The notes under the pieces are model-generated. The model ran no database searches and was not told the DNA's origin. It saw only the letters and a list, made by a program, of their open reading frames with translations. A stretch of 64,000 nucleotides of DNA from Isoetes taiwanensis (Eukaryota > Streptophyta > Lycopodiopsida > Isoetales > Isoetaceae): contig JAJEKV010000011.1 of NCBI GenBank assembly GCA_021234155.1, positions 14,487,255 through 14,551,254 of the forward strand, in the 5' to 3' direction. Made by a program: the position numbers and the translations under genes. Shown piece by piece: positions 9,477 to 21,540 of the stretch (its first letter is position 1; each line of letters opens with the position of its first letter).

Positions 9477-10084
9477 ATGCACCAAGACACTTTTCAGCAG
9501 CTTCTGTCCTTGTCGAAGTTGTGGAAGGGTGGCAAGCTCAAAGACAACAGAAACCAACCCAAAGTCTGCAACTGGGCAAAAGATAGCGACTACTTTATTC
9601 AAACCTATCTAAGGTGGATGAAGGGCCTCGACTATGAAGATTGCAGGGTTTTATTCTAGGAGGTGCTGGATGATAAGACCTGTGTGAAGGTTGTGATTAT
9701 ATAGGTGAACACTTCTTCAAGATGAGAGCAAAGATACTAAAGACAATTGTGTTCTTGAAGAAGGAGATCTTTGATTACCGGAGGAGAATTTCCCCGAGAA
9801 GGTATACCTCCTTCATAGATTTTAGGGCTGCCATGCTATAATTTGACGATGATAGTTTGGTTGGCATAGAAACCCCGCATAACAAATGGATTTCAAAAGG
9901 TGTGACCAAGGAAGTACACGATAATATACTACCGACCTTGGCGAGGTTGATAAGAAATAAGATCTTTGGGAGAGAGGATACTGAATACTTCCATTGTGAA
10001 GTGGAGCTAACTGATAGCAGAGGGCAGGTTGTGTGCACTCCTATACCGATATCCTTTATATTGTTCTGGACACTAAGAGCATAA
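9477..10084 (+). pseudogene. Broken plus-strand coding relic, unrecognised
   Basis: Two protein-like frames in tandem, 9477-9659 (with KDSDYFIQTYLRWMKGLDYE) and 9857-10084 (with HNKWISKGVTKEVHDNILP and FGREDTEYFHCEVELTDS), are separated by a stretch with stops. They may be exons or pieces of one decayed gene or transposon ORF. No family was recognised. Confidence 0.3.
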
Positions 10085-10119
10085 GTTCAATAACCACCAA
10101 TTCTTCAATTTGAGAACAA

Positions 10120-10240
10120 ACAGCTAATTTGAGAATTTTAAGCTAGCAAGCATGACATATTTTGCTCATTTTAAGCTAGCAAGCATGATACATTTTCTTA
10201 TTTTAAGCTAGCTAACAAGACCATTTCTATAGCTTCTAAA
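10120..10240. repeat. Short tandem repeat, about 40-bp units
   Basis: Three imperfect copies of a unit containing ttttaagctagcaagcatga, in AT-rich sequence just downstream of the previous relic. Confidence 0.5.
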
Positions 10241-10299
10241 CAACCAAGCAGAACATATTTTACTCAGGTCGAAACCACAAGTTTATACTTTATCATTAT

Positions 10300-12663
10300 C
10301 ATCATCTTTATCCTCATTAGCAACCATGTCTCTTAATTGAGAGGCTAAGTCGCTTGGGATCAACATGGTTGAAGGCATCCCTTCAACTTCCCATGCATAA
10401 TCAATGGTTTTCACATGCTTGTATCGAGGCAAGTCATTAGGGTTAGGCCTCCACCTCTTCTCCCAACAATTAACATAGTTCTTGGGTAAGGTATAACTTT
10501 CCTACTGAGAGGCTATCACAGAGAGATATACACATCTTCATAGTGAGGCTCGTTTGGATCCTTTATAAGTTTTCTTCTGCATAAGCTAATCAAATAGGGT
10601 AGTTATCAGGTGGCCTCACAAGCAAGAATATACCCTTCTTAATATCTTGATATGTATTAAAGATCTGAACTGGATTTATGGATCTCTGATTGGCCGGGCC
10701 TACATATAAAAGTCGAAGGTTAGATTCTTACTGTATTACCATTTCAGGTTCAACTAAAGCATCCTGCCGCATTCGAGGGAAGAAATCATGCATGTCGGAT
10801 GGACCGGCACCCACCTCTCCAAGGACACGTAGTAGACCCAAACATTAGTCGATGACCTTATTCATGTATGCATTAGACCACGAGTGCTCCCCTCCTTTCG
10901 AGATGGCCACTCAAGGCACGATGTATTTTGTTATGGAGCTTCTCAAAGCACCAATGTCCTTGAGAGCTTTAACTGGAGGTACAGTCTTTGGCACCCCTTG
11001 AGGAATCATGGGTGCACCAGCTACATCTGCCTTCCACATTTTTTATCGTCTTCCACATTTTTGATCCCCTTCTCCGGTCAGCCATGCACGAATCCTAACT
11101 GCACCTCGTCGAACATACCTTGCCATACAAGGTAAGAAAAGTATGAAAACACATATCTGTTCTTGTTTGGGCAGGAGCAATTGACAAGATGAAGATATAG
11201 CATCCTCGGTAGCTTTTTCAGTCTTGAGACTTCCTTTGGAGGCACATCATATGGTTTGCCCGATTTATTGGTCACCTTGGTCTTCAAAGCCTAAGACTTT
11301 AGAATTGAAGAAGCCCATGTGCATGTGGGTTTAGCTGTGTCACGGAGGTGGCCCCAGTTATCTTCAGCCAAATATTCAAGTGTCTTCAATATATGATTGA
11401 GAGACCCAACATGAAAGTTAGAGTCATCATGCCAGAGCTCAATCGAGAAATGGCCTAGTGCTCCTATACCATCTTCCCTCTCCATACCGACTTGGCTAGA
11501 TTTTCAAGCCTAGGCACCATAGTCTTATTCTGGTCCATCTTATCATGAATGATCGTACGAGCTTAGTACAGTGCATGATGCGACAATGCTCTCCAGGATC
11601 AGTACAGGCTTCTGCAAGATAATTATGAAAATATATGAGCCTTCCTTTCTCATGTCAACTCTCCTCTTTTCAATAGATCCTGTGTTTTAGCTAGTTTGAT
11701 AACTGTATAAGTATTGCATTTGGAGAAAGCTATGCATTTGGATATGGCAACCTCTGAATAATTATTCTTCCAAATATGCAAGAAATAAGAGTACGACACA
11801 TGCTTACTAGTCAGCTCTTCCGCAACAATATGAACTTCTTAATGTATATCTGTCTTGGTCAAAATAGACGACAGCTTCAATATCCTCTTACCTTATTTTT
11901 GCCTATACTGCTCAATAATTCTGCACGTACCTTCAATATCTCTTTTGTCCCTTTGTGGTCTTCTTTGATCTATGCAACACAGTCTCAGTATTCTCATTGG
12001 TATACAATGTGAATACGCTATCTGCTGCAAGAGTATGAGACCTCGGCTTCATTGAACCCGAGTTTCCATGCTCAGCTTCCCTGTGGCCCTCCATAAATTT
12101 CTTCCTCCATCTGTAAAAGCTCGACAAAGCTATGCCATACGCAATCTGCCATGCTTGTTGGCAGACCTCCTTGTTATTAAGCATCACTGTGCCAACCTGA
12201 CCATCCGCAACATGTAGGTCAAATATGTTGTAGACAAAGGTAATCCGATCCGACGACTTCATGTTCTAGTAGAACGTTCTAAGGTTAGCGATCTTTTTAG
12301 CCAAAAACATGGAACAACATTTGTCTTCCTAGCACATTTGGTTCTTTGCTTGCTCTTACCTATATTGTATTTTCTCTTTGAATTAGCAGATTCTAGTTCT
12401 TCAAAATGCTTCTTCCTTGCCTCCGATGCTTCATCAATAGCCCTTCGTAGACTCTTAGACAGTAGGGTATTGTCCACAACCACCAAGTGAAGGTCACAAT
12501 GCACCGAGTCGTGCAACTGAGGCATCTTGATGCAAGCCAGACACCGCATTAATGGATCTGCTGGCATGTGAAGCACTGCTATGACAGTGGCAGCAATGAA
12601 CTCATGCCCTAGAGGCAAGCCAGAAAGGAGAGCGAAGATCGACCTTTTCTGTGTAGGTTTCAA
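10300..12663 (-). pseudogene. Decayed transposase-like gene, family unassigned
   Basis: Minus-strand frames follow one another with frameshifts and stops. 12259-12663 has a KKHFEELESANSKRKY-type basic region after a His/Cys-containing block. 11933-12262 reads NIFDLHVADGQVGTVMLNNK then SSFYRWRKKFMEGHREAEHG, a helix-turn-helix-like segment. Around 11740-11810 the frame gives SYSYFLHIWKNNYSEVAISK. 11291-11485 reads FSIELWHDDSNFHVGSLNH. This order (DNA-binding-like start, tryptophan-rich middle, Asp-rich later part) resembles a DDE-type transposase gene seen in multiple copies in plant and animal genomes, but I cannot name the superfamily. Many in-frame stops show it is dead. Confidence 0.4.
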
Positions 12664-12769
12664 GCTTCTTCAGCGTCATTGGGTCAGGGTAGCACTGACT
12701 TACAAGCTAACATCGTCGGATTTGCAAGCTAAGAGGGCCCAATCTAGCATTTATGCGGGATTTGCATAG

Positions 12770-13845
12770 CAATTTTGCATGAATCTTGTGGTTTGTGTTC
12801 CCATGAATTTTTTGGATTTGGATTCGCCGCAGCAAATTGGATAGCTCTCTCTCCTACCTCCCAAGATGAATTGCAAGTTTGGGTTTAGCTTTTTATGAGG
12901 TGATCAGATTCTGCACCAATCGACCTGCGATGCTTTTAGATCGGCAAAGCTAGTTCTGGCAAATCTCTTGTTAGGATGCAATTTGACTGCTACATGCATG
13001 CAATCCGGCAGCGTTTCCATCCATTATTCAATCACCACTATAAGTTCTTTTTCTTGCTTTGAGTGAGGGATACCAGGTTATGGTATTCCACAAATAAGAC
13101 TCCCCTTGGTTTTATGACTTTAGGTTTTGGAAATATCGTCTAGTTGTCTTTAATTTGTGCATTAGCGTCCTTATGAACTTTATTTTCGTGTCCATTCGTA
13201 TGCAGATCATTTTAAAACTGGGTTAGATAGTGGGATTCAGCTCTTTTTCTTCTGTTCGCTTGCATTATGGGCTGCAACGGTTTCAACTGCTACAGTTATA
13301 GTCGAAATGTCTATGCAATGCGGTCCTTTTCTAAGTCTTGCAAGGTGTCGTTGGATCCAATACACAGAGATTTTGCCAAGCTTTTACATTTGTTAAAACA
13401 AGTGGTCGCATCGTCATTTTTATCTTATCTCTTATGGTTATTGGCATTCTTTGACTTGATTAATTATGCATGTCCTGCTTTTGGTCTTGGGGTTAGTTCT
13501 TTCCCTTGTTTCCCTTTAATCCATGGTCTGTTTCTATCTAGTTCATTTATCCCTGCAAAGTCATTTTTTCCTCTCCGTTAGCCTTCATCTCGTGCTTCAT
13601 ATTTTCATGGGTCGAGCTCAGTTCTTACTCCTTCTAGGTTGAGCATTTAGTTTTTGCCATTATTAGCATTCATACTTGATAGGGATTACATGGGTTCCCC
13701 TTAGATTTTCCTTTGGTCATCTTTTTATATAGTTTTGTCTTACTTGTCCATGTGCCGGGTTATCTTTGATATACCCTGAGAAATTATATTTTTGTGTTTT
13801 CTGTCTTAGGGTATTTTCCACTTTCTGTGTTTCTTCGTACTAATA
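12770..13845. other. T-rich non-coding stretch
   Basis: The plus strand is strongly T-rich and no reliable ORF is present. The open frame at 13267-13581 is a low-complexity Ser/Phe/Leu translation of T-rich DNA and is not taken as a gene. The stretch leads into the LTR-like unit A. Confidence 0.4.
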
Positions 13846-14206
13846 ATGCCACGATTCTATTGCGATAGCAATAGAACTGACATTCCTTGGATGGGGACGC
13901 CTATCCTCGCTTCTCCTATTTATTCTGCCTCTTCTTTCATTTCATTCATCAGCATTCTCTTGAGCTAAATTTCTCCTTCTTCTTAATTCCACCAGTTTTC
14001 CTCACCCTTCCTCCTTTGATGATTGCCAGTAATAGGTTATTTCCGATCTCCTTTTCATTATTCTGTTCCTTTGTTGAAGGTGCTCTATTTTCTATTGGTT
14101 GGTTGGCCATCTTCAGTTGCTGTCTATGTTTCTATTCTTCTCGGGTCGCTCTACAGCTTCCAACGTTCTCCATATTTTTTGCAATTGTATACGTTCTTTC
14201 ATTCTT

Positions 14207-14470
14207 TCTCGGCGTGGCACTGTAGCCCCGAGGTATGCTTATGATTTCATTTTTTTCGGCATGGCATTGTAGCCTCCGAGGCATTCTGCTCTTCATTCTC
14301 TCTTGGCGGGGCTGTAGTGTCTGAGACATATTTGTTTTTCTCCTCGGCGTGGCGTTGTAGCCTCCGAGCCAGCATTAATTGGATGTTCTTTCTCGCAAAA
14401 GTTTTTTCTGCTTACGGTTCCCGATTGATCGACTGTTGTCTCTTCCTCGGCGTGGCCCTGGAGCCTCAGA
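14207..14470. repeat. Five short hairpin repeats (CTCGGCGTGGC...GCCTCCGAG)
   Basis: Five imperfect units near 14207, 14257, 14303, 14341 and 14442 each form a small stem, CTCGG paired with CCGAG, around GTGGC...GTAGCC. Spacing is 40-100 bp. Units C and D carry two CGTGGCACGCGTGACC-type copies at the equivalent place. Confidence 0.6.
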
Positions 14471-14685
14471 GTGCTATTATATTCTTGATATTTGCGCTTT
14501 GGCACGTGCCTGTGCCTGAAGCTTCTAATTTTCTAACGGTTCATTCTCCTTTTCAGACTTTCTATTGCAGGTCATTTTCTTGCAGTTCTCTCAGTTGTCA
14601 GCGTCATCAGGTTGTATATCAGCTCACTTCTTGGTGGACATATGCTAGCGGCATTCTTCGAGAGTGTTGGCGACCGTTTCTCATT

Positions 14686-14745
14686 ATGGTTTTCCGTGAA
14701 AACTCAAAAGGGCGGGGTTTTTCATCCCGATGAGAAGCGATCGCC
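14686..14745. repeat. Conserved nested hairpin, unit A copy
   Basis: Outer arms pair TTCTCAT with ATGAGAA; inner arms pair AAAACTC with GGGTTTT around AAAAGGGC. The same fold recurs at about 20326-20415, 26890-26960, 30478-30552 and, split by an insertion, at 57233-57273 plus 62682-62712. Confidence 0.65.
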
Positions 14746-14989
14746 AGTTTTCTCATCTTTTTTGGACAAAGCAGTGGATAAATCATCTTATGTCGTGTAT
14801 TCCTTAGTTTCGTTGTGCGCTTGATGATTGTCTAGTTTCGGAGCACTTAAATTTCAAGTTTGTCAAAAGACCTACACCGAGTAGGGGAATCATTTTGTAC
14901 TCAACGATTTTACAAAGCTCAATGAGAACACCACTGCATTGGTTATGTCCTAGGACCCATCTTAGGAAAGCTAATATATGCTTGTACAT

Positions 14990-17338
14990 GGTTCCAGGGT
15001 AGTTTTACAATGGATGGCTCTAGAGTTTTTAACCATTACTATTGCTATATATGTTTAGACATGATTCCATGGCGACATCACCATTATACTTTATTTATAC
15101 TTGTGCTAATCTTTGTTCTTATATTTTGGAGGTGTTCCTTGGACTTTGGTTTTATGGATTTGATCTTGTATGGCGGCCATTTTGTTTTGGCCAATATGAA
15201 CCTGGCCTAGTTTTTTCTAGCGTTCTTCCTTTGGCTAGACAACTATCAAGTCTATTATGCCTTTAGATGGGAAGTTCCTTCTTATTTCACTCCATCTAAT
15301 GTTTTATCAGGTGAAATTGTAGGGTTTAAGTGAGCGCCTTAGGGCAAGATGTTTTTACAAATTTGGAGGCTAAGTACATACGATCATATGTAGAATTTTG
15401 TCTACTAAGCATAGGTTTGCATGTACTATACTGCAAGTTCTTGATGGCGTTGGAGGTATTAACGCGATTATTTTTTGACATTTTATTGTCCATCTTGTTA
15501 GGTGTAGGGGATACCTCTTTCCACTTAGCTGGATAATTCTCCCTTTCTACTTTGCTTGATAATTTCTTCATAGGATGTGGACCACTTTTTTAAAAGTTAT
15601 CTTGCACAGATGCATTTTCCATCTCTTGCTTTTTCACAAAGTTGGTCTTTACATCTCTCTTTTTGCCTATGCACCATAAATCTCAATTTCGTGAATATGA
15701 TCTTTGACCATTTTACATTTTGCATTCGTGGCACCATAAATTTCAATCTTTAGAAACTGCTGCGGGGACCTCATTTTGGGATTAAGACTGCTTATTTGTA
15801 GTTTTGTACTTGAAATTGTCCCATGTGCAGAAACTCTGCTTTGTTGTTTCTGATATGTGAACCTTTATGTTCTACACTCTTATATTTCTCTATTGCCTAA
15901 CTTGATGCATTTATGAATTCAATCTCTTATGATATTTCCTAATGAGCCTTGATTGCATATGTTGATTTCTGTCGGGTTTGCAGTTTCAAGTCTTACTTTA
16001 GATTATAAACCATTACTTTAGATTATCAATCGTCACCTCAGCTGTATCTTTGCTCTAGCAAGCTTGCCAATCTTGTGTTGCTCCATTTAGTCCCATTGTT
16101 TTCGTTCATTTCTTTTGATCACACAAGTTCCATGGCTATCCATTCCTTTCATTATTCTTTTAAGCTCAATCATCAGTGTAGTCTTTGCTTCACATCGACT
16201 TTTACTTCGCATTGTTTAGTTTTTAGTGCTTTTGGGCGATCTGCCTGTTTGCTCTAGGTGGATCCTTTTTAGCTCATTTGGTGCATTTCTCTAGTTATTC
16301 CACTTAGCTTTGCCGTTTGCATCACAGTGCTAGGTTAATGCCTTGGTGCTAGTTGTTCCTTTTGTTTTACTTCGTTCCATTAGTTCCTTGCTGTCAATTT
16401 TACAGTTGCTTAGTATTTCTATGAAGCTCTTTGGTTACGTAGATCCATTTCATTGGTATTGCTTCATTGATTCTGATTCTTATTCTTTGGCATCCTTTAT
16501 TTCCTTTAGTCCATTAATTCTTGTTTGGCAAGGGTTTTGTGCTTCTTTGTTCCAATTCTTCAGTTTTTCTAGTCCTGGCTACTAAATTATTGTGTTGCCA
16601 TAGTCTTCATAGTTTTAGCACCTATTAAGCATTTTTGTGTTAGTCAATCTGATAGTCCATGTTTTATCCGTTTCTATGTTTCCAAGCACCCAGTTGTCAA
16701 TAGTTGGCCTTTTTTCTATTTATAGTTTTGCATTTGTTAATGGAGGTGCATTTTTGGATGCGGACTAAAGGTGCCTATTTTTGAGAGATAAACAAAAAGA
16801 ACAACTTTTTGAAGGGGAGTTTATGACCTTTATCAGCCTAGATAGTTATGTAATTATAAGGTTACTGAGAATAAACTTAAGTAGAGGAGGAAAATCAAAA
16901 GAGTCTGATTTTCGGCTCCTTAACAAAACAGAAAATGGTACTGAGGTTAACTTTTCAGAGTTCACTAAACTTGATCTTCATCTTCACTTGACTCATTTTC
17001 ATACATGTCTAGAGGATCTGGTCCTTTGGTGGTACGGGTAAGACCACAGTACATGCATGGAGCAGGAGCATTATATCTGTTTGAAGCATCCTTTGCTTGG
17101 CAGATTGAGGCTCACTTAGAATCCGGGTCCATTCCGCATGAGCAGGAGCAACGACAGTCTTCATCAAAATGATGAGAGTTAGTCCCAGTCAGAAAGTTTG
17201 TTGCCCATTTTTTCATTTCTTCATATGTCTTCTTTGGCCAAACAATACTTCGAGTAAGCACGAACATTTTTCTGCGGACATAAAGTATTTATGAGAAAAC
17301 CTTCATAATCTAGTATATGCATCATAATTTAGTTGAGA
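14990..17338. other. AT-rich gene-poor stretch with a possible short CxxC-containing exon
   Basis: Mostly T-rich sequence without a supported gene. On the minus strand near 16990-17130 one frame reads NAPAPCMYCGLTRTTKG followed by an acidic ENESSEDEDQV and a stop. This could be a small C-terminal exon of a transposon or host protein, but it is isolated and unassigned. Confidence 0.35.
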
Positions 17339-18021
17339 CTATGGCCTGGAGCCATTGAAGACTAGGTCATTTCTGGCCTTCCAAATTTCCCATAGGAGAA
17401 TATAAAAAGGCCAATGCCTTAGCTGAGCTAGTAGAAAGAAGTCTTGCTTTCTTTCGTCTATAAGCAAATGGAGGTTTAGGACCAGGGAGCAAATTTCTAA
17501 TGTCCCTTCAGACCATAGGCAACTCTTGGATAAGTGGTTTTCATTTTTTGCAGAGGACAAGCATCTTGGACAGATATTAGTATGGAAAAAATTCAATCTG
17601 AACCTCTTACTATTTGTGGCCAGGCTTTTATGCCATAATCGCCATATGAAGGCCTTGATTTTCGGTTGAATAGGGGATTTCCAGAGATGCTGGAGATTCC
17701 TCCTATATCTGTTTTTAGAAATACCCCACTTGGAGTGCATAGTCATCTCTTGACCTCTCTTTAGATTAACTTTGAATTGGAATAATCCTTTAAAATGCCA
17801 AGTAATGCTGCTGTGCTGCCAGAAAGCATGCTCAATGTAGTTATAATAGCATTGTAAAGAGTTCTGCTTGCATCTCCTTCTTCTCTTAGAATTGAATCTT
17901 CAAAGGGGGTGATCTCTCCTTTATGGAATAGATCAGCAATAATATTAATACCTTTTTGTTGCCAACTCCTGGCTTGATCTGGAAAGTTTCTTACTAAACA
18001 ACGAGTACTATTATCTCCCAA
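17339..18021 (-). pseudogene. LINE reverse-transcriptase C-terminal relic (zf-RVT region)
   Basis: The 17339-17746 frame has the plant LINE zinc-binding RT tail: PIQPKIKAFIWRLWHKSL, then ICPRC, later ENHLSKSCLW (the C..C...H...C pattern) and the end WPFYILLWEIWKARNDLVF. The 17761-18021 frame just upstream gives the preceding segment (LRNFPDQARSWQQKG-like text, AITTLSMLSG) and is separated by a stop. Only the 3' end of the element is present, as expected for a 5'-truncated LINE insertion. It lies between LTR-like units A and B. Confidence 0.75.
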
Positions 18022-18423
18022 AAGATATGGATTCCAAAAAATAGATTGGGATAGAGAGCTACCATAATTTTATTTAAACAAACCTCTGACCTCAAGCCAG
18101 GCCTTGATCCATTTCTTAATAATTTCATTTAGGCAATGCATCTCAAGTATACTTTTTTGTTGATAAAAAATCATTCTCATTCTCATTTATAGTCTTGATA
18201 TAAAAATGCAAATTTTTAGCATTGGACATGGTCTCTAATTAAGGCTTCGGCTTAGCTCTTTTTCTTCCATTATTTCTATTGTTGCATGTATAAGTGTGGC
18301 ATTTCAAGACTGCGTGTTAGCATATGGATCATGTCTATTGCTAGGTTTGGGGTTGTTATATTTGTCATTATCTCATGGTGCATTTTGTTCTTATTGACTC
18401 ACGTATTCTATTGATCCTGCTCC

Positions 18424-18941
18424 CAATACATATTGTTCGGATAGTGACCATCTTCAATAGTCCCATTCGATTCACTATTGGTTTTGCTCCCTATGTGTAG
18501 TTAAAATAGTAGCAATTTTTGCATGTTGCTTCGTCCAGTTTGCCATCCTGTTTTAGTGTTTCCTTTGTCAGTAAGTCTTATATTCTCGTTTAGTTCTTTG
18601 TAGCTCATTTTTTCTTCGTTTTCTATTTGTCCTTTTGCTCTATGTAGTTGGTAGTGTCCCTTGTCTGTTTCTCGTTGGTTCGCAATACATATTGTTCGGA
18701 TAGTGACCATCTTCAATAGTCCCATTCGATTCACTATTGGTTTTGCTCCCTATGTGTAGTTCAAATAATAGCAATTTTTGCATGTTGCTCCAGTTTGCCA
18801 TCCTGTTTTAGTGTTTCCTTTGTCAGTTAGTCTTACTTCTCGTTTAGTTCTTTGTAGCTCATTTTTTCTTCGTTTTCTATTTGTCCTTTTGCTCTATGTA
18901 GTTGGTAGTGTCCTTTGTCTGTTTCTCGTTGGTGTTTCTTA
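18424..18941. repeat. 259-bp tandem duplication
   Basis: A unit beginning CAATACATATTGTTCGGATA is present twice (18424 and 18683) with high identity and a few small indels; the second copy lacks about 5 bp. It is non-coding and T-rich. Confidence 0.85.
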
Positions 18942-19440
18942 GCTCTTCTAGTTCTTTTTTCTATTTTTTCTTCTGCTGACCTATATCTTTCATCTGTTCC
19001 TTATTTTTTAGCCTTATTTTTCACTTGCTTTTTAACTGTTTTTTTCTTAGCGAGTTTTTCTTTAGTCCTTTGGTCATGCTTCCTCCCTTTGCACCATAGG
19101 ATCCATTAGTTCCACAAAACCTTATAGTCTCGTCTCCTTCATTTGTTCAACTCGCCTTTTGATTTTCATTGTTGCTCTTTGCCTTGTTGGTGTCCATGTG
19201 TCATGGTTTTATCCTTTGTTCTATTTACCCCTTACTCCATCAGCCTTGCTTAGCCGTTTCTTTATTGTTTATCCCTTTTTGCCTGTTTGATTCTAGTCTT
19301 CTTTTTTTGTCCATTGCTCCAAACGTTTCGCTTTTTGGCCCTGTTTGCCCTAGTCGTCCAAGGGGGGCCACAGTTCCCATTCTGATTTTGCCTTGTCTTA
19401 TTTAGCATTATTTTGAGGTAGATTCTCTTCTATCAGCCAA
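18942..19440. other. T-rich non-coding stretch
   Basis: Low-complexity T/C-rich sequence between the tandem duplication and unit B. The open frames are Phe/Leu/Ser translations of T-rich DNA. No feature was supported. Confidence 0.4.
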
Positions 19441-20646
19441 CTAGTTGTCTCATAGGACCCATCCTAGGAATGCCACAGTTCTATTGTGATAGCAGTACAA
19501 CCGACATTCCTTGGATGGGGATGCCCTACCTTGCATCTCCTATTTATATTACCTCCCCGTGACGTTAAAATCTCTTCTTCTTCTTCATTTCTAGCCATCG
19601 GCGTTCTCTTGAGCTCCTTTTCATTCTACTCATTTCTAGCTCCACAAGTTTCCCGTCCCCCTCCCTTTGTCGCATCTGAGCTTGTTGGCCATATCTACGT
19701 CCAATTTTTCGTCTCAAATTATATTTCGTTTGTTGAAGTATTATTTTGACACTATATTGTGCTAATGTGTGAGGTGCCTAACTCTTTCACAGGTCATTTC
19801 GTTTTTCAGCCTTTTTGTAGGCTATCGGTTTATTATATCAGGTCGTGCTTCATCCTTGGAAAGCCTCGCCATCCTGTTTATCGGAGAATTCTGACTGATG
19901 TATGCTAGTAGTCGAGCATCTCCAATGGGTGCTGCTTCAACTATATGTTTGACGCAACGTGTTTCATGCTGGGCATATGCATGCTACACCCTGCCATTTT
20001 TTGGAACCTGCCAAAGTACCTGCACTAGGTACTTTTGGATTGGGTACTATTTTCTTGTTCTTTTGGTCAAAACTAATTCAAAAGTTCAATATAAAATGTC
20101 AAAAGCATATCAATGTTCAAGGTTAAGATAGAGATAATACTATTGGAGGCCAAAATTAATGCATTCAATTTAACATTTGTAGTTATTGAGATATTATAAA
20201 AGTACCCAGTACCCAGTGTTGAGTAGTTTTTTAGGTAGTTTTATGGTTCCTAAATGGTACTTTTTTTGATAGGGTGTAGCATGCTTATGTCCTGCTATCT
20301 ATATTCTAGTTCGGGCACTGAAGACGTTGCTCGAGAGTCTTGGCGACCAATTCTCATTAAAATTTTTCTCGAAAACCAAAAGGGCAGAATTTTCCATCCC
20401 GATGAGAACCTGTCGCCGGTCCTTCTCACCTCTGCTTAGCCTACGTGACAGATAATTCATCTTTTATCTTGTATTCTTTATGTATCATCATGCTCTCGAT
20501 AATTGTCTAAATTCAGAGCAGTCTTCAAACTTTTCAAAAAACTTCTTATCCTAGTACGGGGAACCAATTTGTACTCATTATTTCAAAGAGCTCAATGAGA
20601 ACACCACTTCACTAACTAGTTGTCTCATAGAACCCATCATAGGAAT
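19441..20646 (+). mobile_element. LTR-like repeat unit B with 31-bp bracketing repeats
   Basis: A second copy of the unit A type. It starts TGCCACAGTTCTATTGTGAT and contains ACATTCCTTGGATGGGGA, the CTCCTATTTAT box, CGGCGTTCTCTTGAGCT, the nested hairpin near 20326-20415 and CTCAATGAGAACACCACT. It is bracketed by 31-bp direct repeats (19441-19471 and 20616-20646; CTAGTTGTCTCATAG then ACCCATC) with about two mismatches. It lacks the hairpin array of unit A. Divergence from A is considerable, so A and B are not a young LTR pair. Confidence 0.5.
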
Positions 20647-20741
20647 AAATATTATATCATCTTTGGGAACCATTCCATGGCGGCAGCTCAAATCCTTTGT
20701 GGAATGCCAGGTGAGATGAAGAGAAAGACGAATTCTCGAAA

Positions 20742-21540
20742 GTGTATGCAAGGAGAAGGTCGATGATATTGAATGGAAACCTAAAGAACACGAAATACCT
20801 ACGCAGATCCATCGAGTGCAATGAAATCATTGTGAACACAGTATACAAGGAGCCTATTGTTGAGAAACTACAGCAGCTCCAAAATCAGCATCAGGCACTA
20901 GAGTCACCTGTGCAAGGCAAATTTGACAAGTGGCTGGTATGTTGGAAGTCTATTTATTCATTGCTTCAATTTCCTGAGAAGCTAAGCCTTTATCATATAA
21001 GAAGGAACACCAATTCCAAGTTGAGAAATGCTATGAACCTTAAAAAGCTTTCCATACTTCACATAAGTGTGGGAAGCTTGACTTTCATTCAGCATATTTG
21101 GAGTATGCTTCTGTACCTTGCAAAGATGCACAAACGATAACCCAAAGCTATGCAGTATGATATTTTTATATTGGACTATGCTTTTGTACCTTGCAAAGGT
21201 ACACAAATGATAAGCCAAAGTTATGCACTATGATATTTCTATTTATACTCATCCAGGCACCCAAAGGAAGCTATTTTACAGAATTATCACCATATATCTT
21301 CACAAGAACACAAGCCATTATTGAAGTGACGGACCCAGTTACATTCCTGAAGAACAATCTCTCTCCTTTCAATTCTAGAGATGATCTTACAAGCAGAATG
21401 GCAGTTGTTACACATCCTGAGGTTTTTAGTCACGCTCCCAAATGCTATTGCCAATCTCTCTTCATCTCAAACACATTATCAATAAGTTCATCATCATCAT
21501 CATCATCTTCTTCTTCTTGCTCCTCTATACAAAAAAAAAA
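20742..21540 (+). CDS. Two exon-like blocks of an unrecognised gene
   Basis: The first block (about 20742-20935) reads RSMILNGNLKNTKYLRRSIE then EPIVEKLQQLQNQHQALESP and stops being protein-like at a GTATG donor-like site after FDKWL. The second (about 21254-21465) follows a CAG-like acceptor and reads APKGSYFTELSPYIFTRTQA then NNLSPFNSRDDLTSRMAV. Between them lies a 73-bp tandem duplication (21104-21176 and 21177-21249), which looks intronic. The pair may be a captured or decayed host gene piece. The (TCATCA)n/TCT tract at 21488-21520 is simple sequence. Confidence 0.35.
21104..21249. repeat. 73-bp tandem duplication
   Basis: Two copies beginning TATGCTTCTGTACCTTGCAA and TATGCTTTTGTACCTTGCAA, with about 15 percent divergence. 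It lies between two exon-like blocks. Confidence 0.8.

Larger units (their letters stand above)
13846..14985 (+). mobile_element. LTR-like repeat unit A
   Basis: About 1.14 kb starting near TGCCACGATTCTATTGCGAT and ending near GACCCATCTTAGGAAAG. Landmarks shared with unit B (19472-20646) are the start with ACATTCCTTGGATGGGGA, a CTCCTATTTAT TATA-like box, CATTCTCTTGAGCT, the late hairpin near 14686-14745, and the end block CTCAATGAGAACACCACT. Units C and D share the TATA, CGTGGCAC and hairpin parts. These features fit an old solo LTR or one LTR of a decayed element. No primer-binding site was found after it. ORFs inside are T-rich chance frames. Confidence 0.5.

Noticed and set aside
13267-16585. 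Several Phe/Leu/Ser-rich plus-strand ORFs that look like membrane proteins
   Set aside because: The DNA is T-rich and low in complexity, which gives hydrophobic frames by composition alone. No conserved motif or splice pattern is visible.
13846-20646. Units A and B as the two LTRs of one intact 6.8-kb retrotransposon
   Set aside because: They are strongly diverged, no primer-binding site follows A, no polypurine tract precedes B and B has its own 31-bp bracketing repeats.
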